This document shows positions 1 to 7,423 of a stretch of 14,356 nt of DNA, one piece after another; positions within the stretch are counted from its first letter, which is position 1, and each line of letters begins with the position of its first letter. The position numbers and the translations under genes were made by a program. Under the pieces are notes generated by a model. That model was not told the DNA's origin. It worked only from the letters and a program-made list of their open reading frames with translations, and did not search any database. The stretch spans positions 1-14,356 of the forward strand of contig JAMDBV010000044.1 in NCBI GenBank assembly GCA_023487965.1, written 5' to 3'. Origin of the DNA: Patescibacteria group bacterium. Lineage in GTDB: Bacteria; Patescibacteriota; Minisyncoccia; Phycocordibacterales; PALSA-1337.

Positions 1-60
1 TATACACAATAGGTCTTGGTATTCATGGGACAAGTATAACAGAAGCTGGTGGATAGACAT

Positions 61-87
61 GGATCCTCGCCTTCGCGAGGATGACAC
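61..87. repeat. Dispersed palindromic repeat, copy 1
   Basis: An 8-base perfect stem (63-70 with 75-82, loop CTTC) flanked by GG on one side and GACAC on the other. The same 27-base unit, inverted and with one difference in the loop, is present at 7424-7450 between smpB and ssrA. Reading through it gives VILAKARI-type peptides that are spurious. It looks like an intergenic palindromic repeat family; no protein is encoded. Confidence 0.75.
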
Positions 88-231
88 AAGGGTGCGAGGA
101 TGACACAAAGGGTGTGAGGATGACACATGGAACATGAGGACAATACAAGGATTGGAACATGAGGACAATACAAGGATCGCGAAGATGACACAAAGAACGT
201 GTATGGCACATGAGGATGGCACAGTGTGTAT
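77..231. repeat. Degenerate tandem repeat array, about 20-base unit
   Basis: About seven imperfect units beginning GAGGATGACACA or GAGGACAATACA follow the first palindrome directly, apparently grown from its right arm (GCGAGGATGACAC). Unit boundaries are near 77, 96, 116, 136, 161, 181 and 212. Within it a 24-base stretch is exactly repeated at 129-152 and 154-177. The array lies downstream of proS, and I see no convincing gene in 1-286. The units are too short and too divergent for a CRISPR. Confidence 0.7.
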
Positions 232-286
232 ATGAGATGCGATAAATATATCGCAGACGGAGATCGTGATTTCAAAAAAATGTCAT

Positions 287-1528
287 TTATTTACATACAG
301 AATCAACCATGACCATCTCCACCTTCCCTGTCATCCTATCTTTCACCTCGACGCTCCCGCTAGCCAATGTTTTATCGCTTATGACATACCTCTTCGGGAT
401 ACCGATAAGGTCAGAGTCCGAGAATTTTTCACCGGCGCTCAGTGATCGATCGTCATATAGTACTTCAATATTTTTCGCAATCAATTCCCTGTACAACCTA
501 TCCGCCGCATTTCTCGCTTTATCGTCTTTACCTTCTATGAGTACCAAATGAATAGCAAACGGCGTTACACTTTCCGGCCAGACTATGCCCTTATCGTCGG
601 ATCTCAATTCAACAATCGTACCCATAACCCGGCCGGGACCTATGCCATAACTGCCCATAAATACCGGCTTACTCTCACCATTTTCGTCCTTATAGTTGAG
701 ACCCAGAGCATCGGAAAATTTCGTGCCAAGATTGAATATATTGCCGACTTCAACGGCCTTCATCTCTTTTAAATCAGACTTGTTGACTCCGAGATCACTC
801 AGAACTTCATCGTTGTACACTTCCTTATTGATCGCGATTCTTTTTGTATTATCGACGTATATGATATCTTCGCCGGCATCAGTTATGGTCTGAAATTCAT
901 GTGAATATTTCGAGAATGATCCTCCGCTTGCAAATGTCACGAATGTCTCCGCTCCGATACCTAGTCGGTCAAATACTCTCACATACGCCTCCTTCAATCT
1001 CTCATAGTATTCACCCTGTTCTTTTTCATCTCGGCAAAATGTATATAGATCCTTCATCAGAAATTCCCGACTGCGCATAATACCGGACTTGGCGCGAACT
1101 TCATTGCGAAATTTTGTCTGGAATTGATATGCCGCTATCGGCAGGTCACGGAATGAACGTATATGATCGCGCATGATATTTGTAAGCGGCTCTTCATGTG
1201 TGAATGCAAGACCGGTTTCATTGCCGTTCTTTATCGCCGTTTTGAACCATACGTCAACCTTGCCATCGTCCCAACGATCGCTCCTCTCCCATGTTTCCTT
1301 GTTCTGTAGCGATGCGAGAAGCAATTCTTGGCCCCCGACTGCGTTCATCTCATCACGAATAATATTTACTATCTTATTGAGCACGCGAAGACCTAAAGGC
1401 AGATATGAATACACTCCAGCCATCTCCTTGTGTATATATCCGGCCCGAATGAGAAGCTCGGCATTCTTGGCAACTTCATCGCGTGGCGCTTCTCTTCTGG
1501 TTTTTGTGAATAATTGTGTTTGTCGCAT
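287..1528 (-). CDS. proS: Proline--tRNA ligase (class II), short form
   Basis: Charges tRNA-Pro with proline in the cytoplasm. The 413-residue protein shows the class II core: motif 1 region around residues 38-52 (GVYSYLPLGLRVL), the THEE substrate loop at 110-113, motif 2 at about 139-165 (FRNEVRAKSG...REFLMKDLYTF) and motif 3 at about 291-304 (MGSYGIGPGRVMG). A C-terminal anticodon-binding domain starts near 323 (PFAIHLVLI). The roughly 180-residue editing insertion found between motifs 2 and 3 in most bacterial ProRS is absent; only a short linker (about 222-268) remains, so cis-editing of mischarged alanine is probably missing. Start ATG is the only one giving the standard N-terminus (MRQTQLF); no Shine-Dalgarno is visible. 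The product is complete and intact. Confidence 0.95.
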   Translation of the reverse strand: MRQTQLFTKTRREAPRDEVAKNAELLIRAGYIHKEMAGVYSYLPLGLRVLNKIVNIIRDEMNAVGGQELLLASLQNKETWERSDRWDDGKVDVWFKTAIKNGNETGLAFTHEEPLTNIMRDHIRSFRDLPIAAYQFQTKFRNEVRAKSGIMRSREFLMKDLYTFCRDEKEQGEYYERLKEAYVRVFDRLGIGAETFVTFASGGSFSKYSHEFQTITDAGEDIIYVDNTKRIAINKEVYNDEVLSDLGVNKSDLKEMKAVEVGNIFNLGTKFSDALGLNYKDENGESKPVFMGSYGIGPGRVMGTIVELRSDDKGIVWPESVTPFAIHLVLIEGKDDKARNAADRLYRELIAKNIEVLYDDRSLSAGEKFSDSDLIGIPKRYVISDKTLASGSVEVKDRMTGKVEMVMVDSVCK

Positions 1529-1542
1529 AATATTTTATTGTA

Positions 1543-1548
1543 ATTATA
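1543..1548 (-). promoter_or_regulatory. Possible -10 box for proS
   Basis: A perfect TATAAT lies 14 bases before the proS ATG, predicting a 5' leader of only about 8 bases. No good -35 is visible at 17 bases. The region between ygcG and proS is AT-rich, so a chance match is possible. Confidence 0.4.
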
Positions 1549-1588
1549 TTCAAGTATAGCGTAGCGTAGATATTATTGAAAATGCATT

Positions 1589-2443
1589 CTACCATCTCCC
1601 GCTCGCTCCGCCTCCGCCCGACATGCCGCCGCCAAATCCGCCGAAGCCGCCACTCCCCCGACCGCCCATACCACCGAACCACATGCCCCTACCGCCACTC
1701 GGTGGATGCTTGGAAACAATGAAATCAAATATGAGGCCCGCTATTGTCAGAATCGCTATCCATGTGAGCCCAACGAATAGGAAACCCCATATAAGGGCGA
1801 TAACGAGGCCGATTACCGCGCCAATGACGCCGCCGAGCCACCATGATTTACTCTTGCCGAGAACAATCGACAAGAAATTGAGCACAATGAAAATGACAAA
1901 AATGAATGGCGCGTAGTTCGTATCACTACTGCCCCCTGAACTCTGCGAATTCTGATAATTCGCGGCTTCGGGTGATTTTGTGACTATGGCAATGATCGCA
2001 TCCGTGGCATCACTGATACCCTTAGAATAATTACTTTCCTTGAATGCCGGAATGATAATGTTGCGTATAATGATACCCGACTGTATATCGGTGAGATCGC
2101 CTTCGAGTCCGTAACCAACCTCAATCTTCACCTCCCTTTCATTTGGCGCCACAAGGAGGAGGACGCCCGTATCACGCTTTGCGCGCCCGATACCCCATTC
2201 CTGGAATAACTGAACGGCGTAATTCTCTATCGTATCGCCACCGAGCGATTTCACAGTCACCACGGATACCTGAATGCCACTAGCGCGATCCAGCGCCTGC
2301 AATTTGCCTTCGATCGATGATTTCGTACCAGCATCGATAATGTTGGCGAAATCATTGACATAACCGGCCGGCTTACCGGGACTCGAATAGGCAAACGCCA
2401 CTATTGGCAAAAGCAATAGTAGCGTTGTAACTGCCTTTTTCAT
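1589..2443 (-). CDS. TPM-domain (YgcG-family) membrane protein
   Basis: The 284-residue protein begins with a signal peptide (MKKAVTTLLLLLPIVAFA), followed by a TPM domain at about 29-155 (GYVNDFANIID, then GIQVSVVTV, DTGVLLLVAPNEREVKIEVGYGLEG). Three hydrophobic segments follow at about 179-197, 202-222 and 225-244, and a Gly-rich tail from about 250 ending GGGGASGRW. This order is typical of the YgcG family, usually found beside LemA; the TPM domain is predicted outside the membrane. The biochemical role is not established; TPM domains have been linked to photosystem repair phosphatase activity in plants and to envelope maintenance in bacteria. The ATG lies 2 bases after the lemA stop with no Shine-Dalgarno, so translation is probably coupled. 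No obvious terminator before proS. Confidence 0.88.
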   Translation of the reverse strand: MKKAVTTLLLLLPIVAFAYSSPGKPAGYVNDFANIIDAGTKSSIEGKLQALDRASGIQVSVVTVKSLGGDTIENYAVQLFQEWGIGRAKRDTGVLLLVAPNEREVKIEVGYGLEGDLTDIQSGIIIRNIIIPAFKESNYSKGISDATDAIIAIVTKSPEAANYQNSQSSGGSSDTNYAPFIFVIFIVLNFLSIVLGKSKSWWLGGVIGAVIGLVIALIWGFLFVGLTWIAILTIAGLIFDFIVSKHPPSGGRGMWFGGMGGRGSGGFGGFGGGMSGGGGASGRW

Positions 2444-2445
2444 GT

Positions 2446-3000
2446 TTAGAACTGAACCTGCGGAGCATTCTCTGCGCCTGGTGCGGCCTCAAAGTAATTT
2501 ATGTCCGTAAATCCGAATATTGATGCGATTACCGAACGAGGAAAACGCTTGATCGCCACTTCATATGTTCTGACGGCGTCATTGTAACGCTGTCTTTGGA
2601 CGCTCACCCGATTCTCGGTACTTTCGAGTTGTGTCATCAGGTTTTGAACCGTATCGGATGACTTCAAGGTTGGATAATTCTCGACAACCGCAAGCAATCT
2701 GCCGAGGGCTGATTCGACTTGACCCGCTGCCGCAGCCTTTTCACTGACCGTCGCTGCGCCACTGTATCTGGTACGAGCATCGGCGAGAGCTGTAAATACT
2801 GTCTGCTCCTGCTTCATTGCGCCTTTTACCGATTCGACAAGGTTAGGGATAAGGTCTACACGTCTTTGATATTGCGCCTCTACTTGCTGCCACTGCGCGG
2901 TTGCCGCCTCATTCAAGGTGACAAGTCCGTTGTACGATGTCCAACTGTATATGACGAGGACTACTATGATGAGTGCTATGACTATGAGTGTTTTCTTCAT
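2446..3000 (-). CDS. lemA: LemA family protein
   Basis: A 184-residue LemA protein: an N-terminal membrane anchor (about residues 4-20, LIVIALIIVVLVIYSW) followed by the family hallmark YNGLVTLNEAATAQWQQVEAQYQRR, the RVDLIPNLVESVKG segment and a long helical-bundle body, ending with the conserved FGFTDINYFEA. LemA proteins are anchored with a short exposed N-terminus; their function is unresolved. It is the middle gene of a tightly packed run: 1 base after the stop of the PsbP-like gene and 2 bases before the TPM gene. The LemA-TPM pairing is a recurrent bacterial arrangement and supports a shared envelope role. Complete, normal length. Confidence 0.95.
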   Translation of the reverse strand: MKKTLIVIALIIVVLVIYSWTSYNGLVTLNEAATAQWQQVEAQYQRRVDLIPNLVESVKGAMKQEQTVFTALADARTRYSGAATVSEKAAAAGQVESALGRLLAVVENYPTLKSSDTVQNLMTQLESTENRVSVQRQRYNDAVRTYEVAIKRFPRSVIASIFGFTDINYFEAAPGAENAPQVQF

Positions 3001-3001
3001 G

Positions 3002-3691
3002 TTATTTTACGGGAGCCGCCTTGGTTTCATCTATACCTTGGGGACCGGTGACGAATTTGAATGATTTGACCGTGGCGATAAAATCATTTTCACTGGCACT
3101 GATAATTGCCCTGTTGTTGTTGTTTGCCTGTGTAGCCTCAGATCCTTTGAGATTCTTGGTGGCTGGCGAGTATGATATGGCATTGTAATAAAACATATAG
3201 CAGACATCGCCGTTTTGGAGCGAATATATCCTAGAATAGTACTGCCGATCCTTCACGGTATTTGATATGGTTATGGTATTGAAGCTGAGGTCGCCTACTG
3301 TTATCTTGCTACGATCCTTGATGGAGGAGAGCGGCGGGAAGAGGCATGTGCCGGCAGTGACATTGATATTTGCCTGCAGACTTGCGATCGTCGAGACCTG
3401 ACTCTTGTCGAGAGGAATAACAAATGTGATCATCGAATTGGCCTCGTCTTTTTCCCATGTATTCGGATATTTCACCGAGAAGCCAAGCTCATCATTTTTA
3501 TATTCTGACAATGTGCTCGACACCTTTGTTGTTTCGGATACCGGAACCGGAGTCGTTGTTTCTGTAGGAGAATTCTCCGTATTTATGGCGGGAGTGCTAT
3601 TGCCACCCTTGCCCGAAATAACGATGACAACAACAACGATTATGGCCAAAACTGCAACTATGATAGCTGTTGATTTTTTACCGGAATTCAT
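3002..3691 (-). CDS. Membrane-anchored PsbP-like domain protein
   Basis: A 229-residue protein with a basic N-terminus (MNSGKKS), one strong transmembrane helix at about 8-26, a Thr/Ser/Pro-rich linker (about 30-60) and a globular domain at about 64-213. The motif YKNDELGFSVKYPNTWEKDE near 64-83 is typical of PsbP-like (also called PsbP/DUF1795-type) domains. Two cysteines (about 116 and 164) could form a disulfide in the exposed domain. It is the first gene of the run that continues into lemA and the TPM gene, with 1 base to lemA. Bacterial proteins of this kind are widespread and of unknown function; the name rests on motif recognition, not a search. Confidence 0.75.
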   Translation of the reverse strand: MNSGKKSTAIIVAVLAIIVVVVIVISGKGGNSTPAINTENSPTETTTPVPVSETTKVSSTLSEYKNDELGFSVKYPNTWEKDEANSMITFVIPLDKSQVSTIASLQANINVTAGTCLFPPLSSIKDRSKITVGDLSFNTITISNTVKDRQYYSRIYSLQNGDVCYMFYYNAISYSPATKNLKGSEATQANNNNRAIISASENDFIATVKSFKFVTGPQGIDETKAAPVK

Positions 3692-3748
3692 GTTTTCTAT
3701 TATTTTATATTATTTGCTAATACTGTTGATAATTATGATATTGACCGC

Positions 3749-3757
3749 AGTATAACA
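3749..3757 (-). promoter_or_regulatory. Extended -10 promoter for the PsbP-like/lemA/TPM run
   Basis: On the minus strand this reads TGTTATACT, an extended -10 (TG-N-TATACT, five of six matches to TATAAT). A weak -35-like TTTTGC lies about 17 bases upstream (3772-3777). The predicted start is near 3742, giving a leader of about 50 bases. Confidence 0.45.
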
Positions 3758-3780
3758 TATATTCAAATATAGCAAAAGTA

Positions 3781-3912
3781 TAGTGACCCAGATCGTTGGA
3801 ACGCAGTCAATTCATGTCCATATTTGTCCATCCTCCTGGATTCGAATAGTGACCCAGATCGTTAGAACGCAGTCAATTCATGTCCATATTTGTCCATCCT
3901 CCTGGATTCGAA
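3781..3912. repeat. 66-base tandem duplication overlapping tRNA 3' end
   Basis: Two head-to-tail copies (3781-3846 and 3847-3912) of 66 bases differ at a single position (G at 3798, A at 3864). The rightmost 20 bases of each copy are the 3' end of the tRNA-Ile gene (half of the T-arm plus acceptor strand and discriminator), so the tRNA keeps an intact end in copy 2 and a stub in copy 1. Near-identity implies a recent event. Confidence 0.95.
3827..3846 (-). pseudogene. Orphan 3' fragment of tRNA-Ile
   Basis: Twenty bases identical to the 3' end of the functional tRNA (3893-3912): part of the T-loop, the 3' T-stem strand, the 3' acceptor strand AGGATGG and discriminator A. It lacks the rest of a tRNA and is a product of the tandem duplication. 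Confidence 0.85.
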
Positions 3913-3966
3913 CCAGGGACCCCAGAGGTATAAGCTCTGTGCTCTAACCAGCTGAGCTAAGGATGG
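3893..3966 (-). tRNA. tRNA-Ile, anticodon UAU (reads AUA)
   Basis: A canonical 74-nt cloverleaf: acceptor CCATCCT paired perfectly with AGGATGG, T8 A9, D-stem GCTC/GAGC with loop AGCTGGTTA, anticodon stem CAGAG/CTCTG, loop CTTATAC, variable GGGTC, T-stem CCTGG/CCAGG with loop TTCGAAT, discriminator A73. The loop has seven bases, so positions 34-36 are T-A-T and the codon read is AUA. CCA is not encoded. Most bacteria read AUA with a CAU tRNA modified to lysidine by TilS; a UAU tRNA-Ile is the rarer solution, described for example in Mycoplasma mobile. AUA is in real use nearby: five of the first ten Ile codons of the gene at 7983 are ATA. Confidence 0.95.
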
Positions 3967-3984
3967 GTCTTTGCTATGCGAAGA

Positions 3985-4013
3985 ATAATAGCCGAGCCGA
4001 AGCGAAATCGCAA
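3985..4013 (-). promoter_or_regulatory. Promoter for tRNA-Ile
   Basis: Minus-strand -35 TTGCGA (4008-4013), 17-base spacer, -10 TATTAT (3985-3990). The predicted start near 3978 leaves about 12 bases before the tRNA 5' end. It lies between the ftsH stop and the tRNA. Confidence 0.55.
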
Positions 4014-4027
4014 ATACGTGTCGCTAT

Positions 4028-6007
4028 TCAAACTGTCACACCGGTAGTGCCGAGGTTGGACCTCGGCGTCGACGAAACCTTTTCCTCACCCTTGATTTCT
4101 ATACCATGCGTCACCAGAATCGTCTCATATTCATCTCGCTCAATCGTTTCCTTTTCGATCAGTCTCTTGGCCACACTTTCAAATGCCTTCTTGTATTTAT
4201 CAAGCACATTCACGGCGCGCGTCCTGGCCTCCTTCATTATTCCGGAAACCTCCGCATCTATTTCCGACGCGACTTTTTCCGAATATTCCCTATCATTGAC
4301 ACCCATACCGAACATGACTTTGCCCACAGGACTCTCGAGCGCCACCGGACCTATATTTTCCGACATGCCGTATTGCGTTACCATATTCCTGGCCAATGCC
4401 GTGGATACCTGAAGATCATTTGACGCTCCAGTCGTGATGTCTCCGAACATCATCGATTCGGCGACGTACCCGCCTAGCGATACGGCGATATCGTCCAGAA
4501 ATTCCTTCTTTGACTGCAATTTCCGGTCCTGAATAGGAAGCTTGAGCGTATAGCCGGCGGCGCGTCCGCGTGAAATGATAGATATCTTATGTACCGGATC
4601 GGCAAATGGCAGAACCGAGGCAACGATAGCGTGGCCCGCTTCGTGATATGCTGTTATTTCCTTTTCCTTTGGGGTCAATAAATGACTCTTTCTTTCCGGA
4701 CCTAGCATAACTTTCTCGATAGAACGAATGAAGTCGTACTGTCCGATTTTGGTGCGATTCTCCCTAGCGGCCAGAATCGCCGCTTCATTGGCGAGAGATG
4801 CGAGATCAGCACCGGAAAATCCGGGGGTACGCTCGGCGATTATCTTGAAATTGACATCCTCCGCCAATTGCTTTTTTGCTACGTGGATATGTAGTATGCC
4901 TTCGCGATCCTCTCTATCCGGCAAATCTATCGTGACACGGCGGTCGAACCTTCCCGGTCGCAACAACGCAGGGTCCAGCACGTCCGGACGATTGGTCGCG
5001 GCCATAACTATGACTTTCTGATTCTGCTCAAATCCGTCCATTTCGACCAGAATCTGATTGAGTGTTTGCTCCCTTTCGTCATTGGCTCCACCCATACCTG
5101 TACCGCGAGCGCGACCAACGGCGTCTATTTCATCGACAAATACGATAGCCGGAGCCTGACTCTTGGCCGTATTGAAAAGATCCCGTACACGCGACGCGCC
5201 CACGCCAACGAACATCTCGACAAATTCCGAGCCGGAAATGGCAAAAAATGCGACACCGGCTTCGCCTGCAACCGCCCTCGCCAAAAGTGTCTTACCCGTT
5301 CCCGGCGCGCCCATCAACAATACACCTTTCGGGATTTCTGCGCCGATATCGATAAACTTCTTCGGATTCTTAAGGAAGTCAACTATCTCCATCAATTCTT
5401 GCTTGGCTTCCTTGCACCCGGCAACATCCTTGAACGTGACCTTTTTCTTCAAATCATCCGGCATGGATATTCTGGCCTTTGATTGACCAAAGGATAGCGC
5501 CTGCATTCCCGCGCCACGCACTTGTCGCGAGAGTATCCAAACAAAGAATATTATGAGTAATATCGGTCCGATAAAGGGTGCGAGTTGCGAAAGCCAGAAA
5601 TAGAAATTGGAGGGACTGGCGACGGCGATGGTCGTGGTGCCGATATCGGTGCTGGTGACGCCGAGCCGGAATAGACTGTCGGTTACGGACGCATCGGGCT
5701 CTTTTTGCGCGCTCTTTGTACTTTTGTCATTGTACGTCGCTACAATAGTATCGCCCTGAATAGAAATGCCGCTTATTTTGCGCGACTTTATGTCGGTGGC
5801 AAGTGTGGAGAGAGAAATAGAGTCGGTTGGGTTTGATGATTGATTGGAAAGTTCGGAATATGTTCCGGCAATGATGAGAAAGATTAGAATTGCCGTGACA
5901 AAAGCGTTGAAAAAATTCATGCGCAAAAACTGCCTATTTCGGCCATTTTTCTTATTCTTCCTGCCGTTCCCCGCGCCATTCGGCGCAAAATTTGACGCTG
6001 TGCTCAT
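4028..6007 (-). CDS. ftsH: ATP-dependent zinc metalloprotease FtsH
   Basis: Membrane-bound AAA+ protease that extracts and degrades membrane and misassembled cytoplasmic proteins. The 659 residues contain TM1 (about 33-49), an extracytoplasmic domain, TM2 (about 143-161), Walker A GAPGTGKT (233-240), Walker B IVFVDEID (288-295), the second region of homology ([17 protein letters not shown], 341-357), the zinc site HEAGH (455-459) and the third metal ligand in TGASNDLQ (D531). All catalytic residues are present. The start gives a basic N-terminal tail before TM1; a TGTAATAAT box 7 bases before the ATG suggests a near-leaderless mRNA. The last dozen residues ([13 protein letters not shown]) are not conserved FtsH sequence and are encoded by a palindromic repeat. 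Confidence 0.97.
   Translation of the reverse strand: MSTASNFAPNGAGNGRKNKKNGRNRQFLRMNFFNAFVTAILIFLIIAGTYSELSNQSSNPTDSISLSTLATDIKSRKISGISIQGDTIVATYNDKSTKSAQKEPDASVTDSLFRLGVTSTDIGTTTIAVASPSNFYFWLSQLAPFIGPILLIIFFVWILSRQVRGAGMQALSFGQSKARISMPDDLKKKVTFKDVAGCKEAKQELMEIVDFLKNPKKFIDIGAEIPKGVLLMGAPGTGKTLLARAVAGEAGVAFFAISGSEFVEMFVGVGASRVRDLFNTAKSQAPAIVFVDEIDAVGRARGTGMGGANDEREQTLNQILVEMDGFEQNQKVIVMAATNRPDVLDPALLRPGRFDRRVTIDLPDREDREGILHIHVAKKQLAEDVNFKIIAERTPGFSGADLASLANEAAILAARENRTKIGQYDFIRSIEKVMLGPERKSHLLTPKEKEITAYHEAGHAIVASVLPFADPVHKISIISRGRAAGYTLKLPIQDRKLQSKKEFLDDIAVSLGGYVAESMMFGDITTGASNDLQVSTALARNMVTQYGMSENIGPVALESPVGKVMFGMGVNDREYSEKVASEIDAEVSGIMKEARTRAVNVLDKYKKAFESVAKRLIEKETIERDEYETILVTHGIEIKGEEKVSSTPRSNLGTTGVTV
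4049..4067. repeat. Palindrome in 3' end of ftsH
   Basis: A perfect 8-base stem (GCCGAGGT with ACCTCGGC) with a 3-base loop lies in the last codons of ftsH, 21 bases before the stop in the coding direction. It looks like a dispersed palindromic repeat that has become the end of the reading frame. It could stabilise the mRNA 3' end; there is no following U-run for a classical terminator. Confidence 0.6.
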
Positions 6008-6014
6008 AAATCTG

Positions 6015-6023
6015 ATTATTACA
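6015..6023 (-). promoter_or_regulatory. Extended -10 for ftsH
   Basis: Minus-strand TGTAATAAT (TG-N-AATAAT) ends 7 bases before the ftsH ATG, so transcription would start at or within a base of the start codon. The -35 match (TTTGTA, 6038-6043) is poor. Confidence 0.45.
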
Positions 6024-6079
6024 CGAAATCGCGGATTTACAAAGTTTAGGTCAATCGTTGATCCTGAATATATAACTAT

Positions 6080-6709
6080 TCAGTTAATGGCAGATCCACT
6101 ACCGACTAGGGGTAATATGCAGACGGTATCATTAGATGTTCGTATAGTAATAGCATTGGGCACCGTACACCGGTCTGATCCTCTTAGCCCCCACATAAGG
6201 CCGCCTCTAGTACAGACGTTATTCGTGTGATCCGAGCATACATATGAGATGCCGACATAAGGTATATTATTTTCAACACAGCCCCAGTCCTGCACATCCT
6301 CCGCTGAACACGACGATCCAAAATTCAGGACAGTTGTTGCGGGAGTATTTGTATCCTTTATGTATGGCAAGAGATCCGATGTTAATTCTGAACTTTCGAC
6401 TGCCGGCTGACCGGAGATATAACGACATTTAGCATTCGGATATCCTGTACCGACACAGACCCAGTCATTTGTACCTGTAATTATCGGTATAGTGCCATGT
6501 TCTGTCTCGTACCATCGAAACGCGGTTTCATATTGTTCAACCAACTGATTGATTCGGCTATTCTCGGCCTTTATTCTGGCACCACTCAGCGAAGCGAGGA
6601 TCACGCTAGCAAGAAGTCCAGTAATACTTATAACAACCATCAATTCCAGAAGTGTAAATGCCCTTGAATTTTCCGCGGCGTGCGAATGTCTCATGGCGCT
6701 AAATATCAT
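6080..6709 (-). CDS. Type IV pilin-like (prepilin) protein
   Basis: A 209-residue protein with a class III prepilin signal: a short leader, then SRA followed by FTLLELMVVISITGLLASVI, a hydrophobic helix with Glu at mature position 5. Predicted prepilin peptidase cleavage is after Ala17, giving a mature N-terminal Phe; Ala at -1 instead of Gly is a minor deviation. The rest is an exposed globular domain with eight cysteines (about 85, 95, 134, 144, 158, 166, 181, 197), enough for four disulfides. It would serve in a type IV pilus or pseudopilus for attachment or DNA uptake; no assembly genes are in this window. The ATG at 6694 (MRHSHAAENSRA) is an equally good start and gives a more usual leader. 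It lies 72 bases upstream of ftsH. Confidence 0.88.
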   Translation of the reverse strand: MIFSAMRHSHAAENSRAFTLLELMVVISITGLLASVILASLSGARIKAENSRINQLVEQYETAFRWYETEHGTIPIITGTNDWVCVGTGYPNAKCRYISGQPAVESSELTSDLLPYIKDTNTPATTVLNFGSSCSAEDVQDWGCVENNIPYVGISYVCSDHTNNVCTRGGLMWGLRGSDRCTVPNAITIRTSNDTVCILPLVGSGSAIN

Positions 6710-7049
6710 ATTTACATTTAATCATACTTGAGTACGGTGTCTACCCTGTTGGATTTTATCATTGATAAGATCAATCGGTACGACAAAACGGCAAATCACT
6801 ATTATTGGAAGATTTTGTGATTGTATGTCGCACGTCTGGATTTTTTGCGGAGTTTCTTGCCATCGTCTTTTTGGTATACCGAGGTCCTCGACAATATGCG
6901 AATCGCCATCTGCAAATTACGTGGTGAGCTAACTCTATGAATCTACGAAATATTCACAGACTCATTTGAGTGGAGCAAGGGTGCGGCATCGCCCCGCCAT
7001 AGGCGTGGCGATGTCCTACAAAATATAGTCGCTTCGCTCCTTATTTTTG
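6710..7049. other. Gene-free stretch between pilin gene and ssrA
   Basis: About 340 bases with no convincing reading frame, tRNA or repeat except the hairpin at 6987-7013 and a small inverted pair (AATCAC/GTGATT near 6794-6820). It must contain the pilin promoter (a TATGAT at about 6728 is one candidate) and the end of the ssrA transcript. It could be gene decay; nothing is recognisable. Confidence 0.5.
6987..7013. terminator. Hairpin downstream of ssrA, possible terminator
   Basis: A 12-base stem with one mismatch and a 3-base loop (CATCGCC... with ...GGCGATG), starting 37 bases past the 3' end of the tmRNA. It is GC-rich but lacks a U-run, so it may instead be a repeat or a 3' RNA-stability element. 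Confidence 0.4.
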
Positions 7050-7413
7050 TGGAGATGCCGGGAATCGAACCCGGGTGCAATTGATGCGAAATAGATGATT
7101 CTACGACGGTAGTACGCCTTGTGTTTTAGCAAATGTGGTTATAAAAGCGAACAAAACGCCACATTGCGATCTCAATGATTCGGTTTTGGGTTGAGAAATC
7201 CCAAATACCTACATCCAGATTATTGCGCCTTCCTAATGGTAAGGATCCCCACTAAGAGACGGGCGCGTTAAACGCGCGCGAATGCAAATTCAGCAGCTCC
7301 GAAATACGGAGAAACAGTGGATCTAGCATTTATTGTTTTGCATCGGATTGTGAAGTCGATACTGCTTCCGCCGCACAAATATTTGCCTTCAAATGTCTAT
7401 GCCGATCATCCCC
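7050..7413 (-). ncRNA. ssrA: tmRNA (transfer-messenger RNA)
   Basis: Rescues ribosomes stalled on broken mRNAs with SmpB. The 5' end GGGGATG pairs with the 3' acceptor CATCTCC (one G-U), followed by the tRNA-like start ATCGGCATAGACAT; the T-arm is CCGGG-TTCGATT-CCCGG and the discriminator is A. CCA is not encoded. An A-rich linker (AAAACAATAAAT) precedes resume codon GCT at nt 87, as expected near nt 90. The tag frame (7268-7327) is 19 codons: ARSTVSPYFGAAEFAFARV, then TAA in the loop of a GCGCG/CGCGC stem (7263-7277), matching helix 5. Pseudoknot-like pairs follow, such as GCAATGTGG with CCACATTTGC (7129-7138/7159-7167). At 364 nt it is normal in length. The tag ends ARV, not the common LAA-like end. 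It lies 65 bases after smpB on the same strand. Confidence 0.93.
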
Positions 7414-7423
7414 AATTTTACCC

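Noticed and set aside
23..211. 62-residue minus-strand frame with VILAKARIH-like sequence
   Set aside because: It is a read-through of the palindrome and its tandem repeats; this peptide type is a familiar spurious translation.
77..231. CRISPR array
   Set aside because: Units of about 20 bases abut with no unique spacers of regular length, and no cas gene is present.
3781..3912. Prophage or integron attachment sites
   Set aside because: The copies are directly adjacent, with nothing between them and no integrase in the window; a tandem duplication is the simpler reading.
7340..7376. tmRNA 5' end at the GGCGGAAGCAGTATCGACTT segment
   Set aside because: It contains a tempting TCGAC, but it cannot pair with the 3' acceptor CATCTCC; GGGGATG ending at 7413 does.
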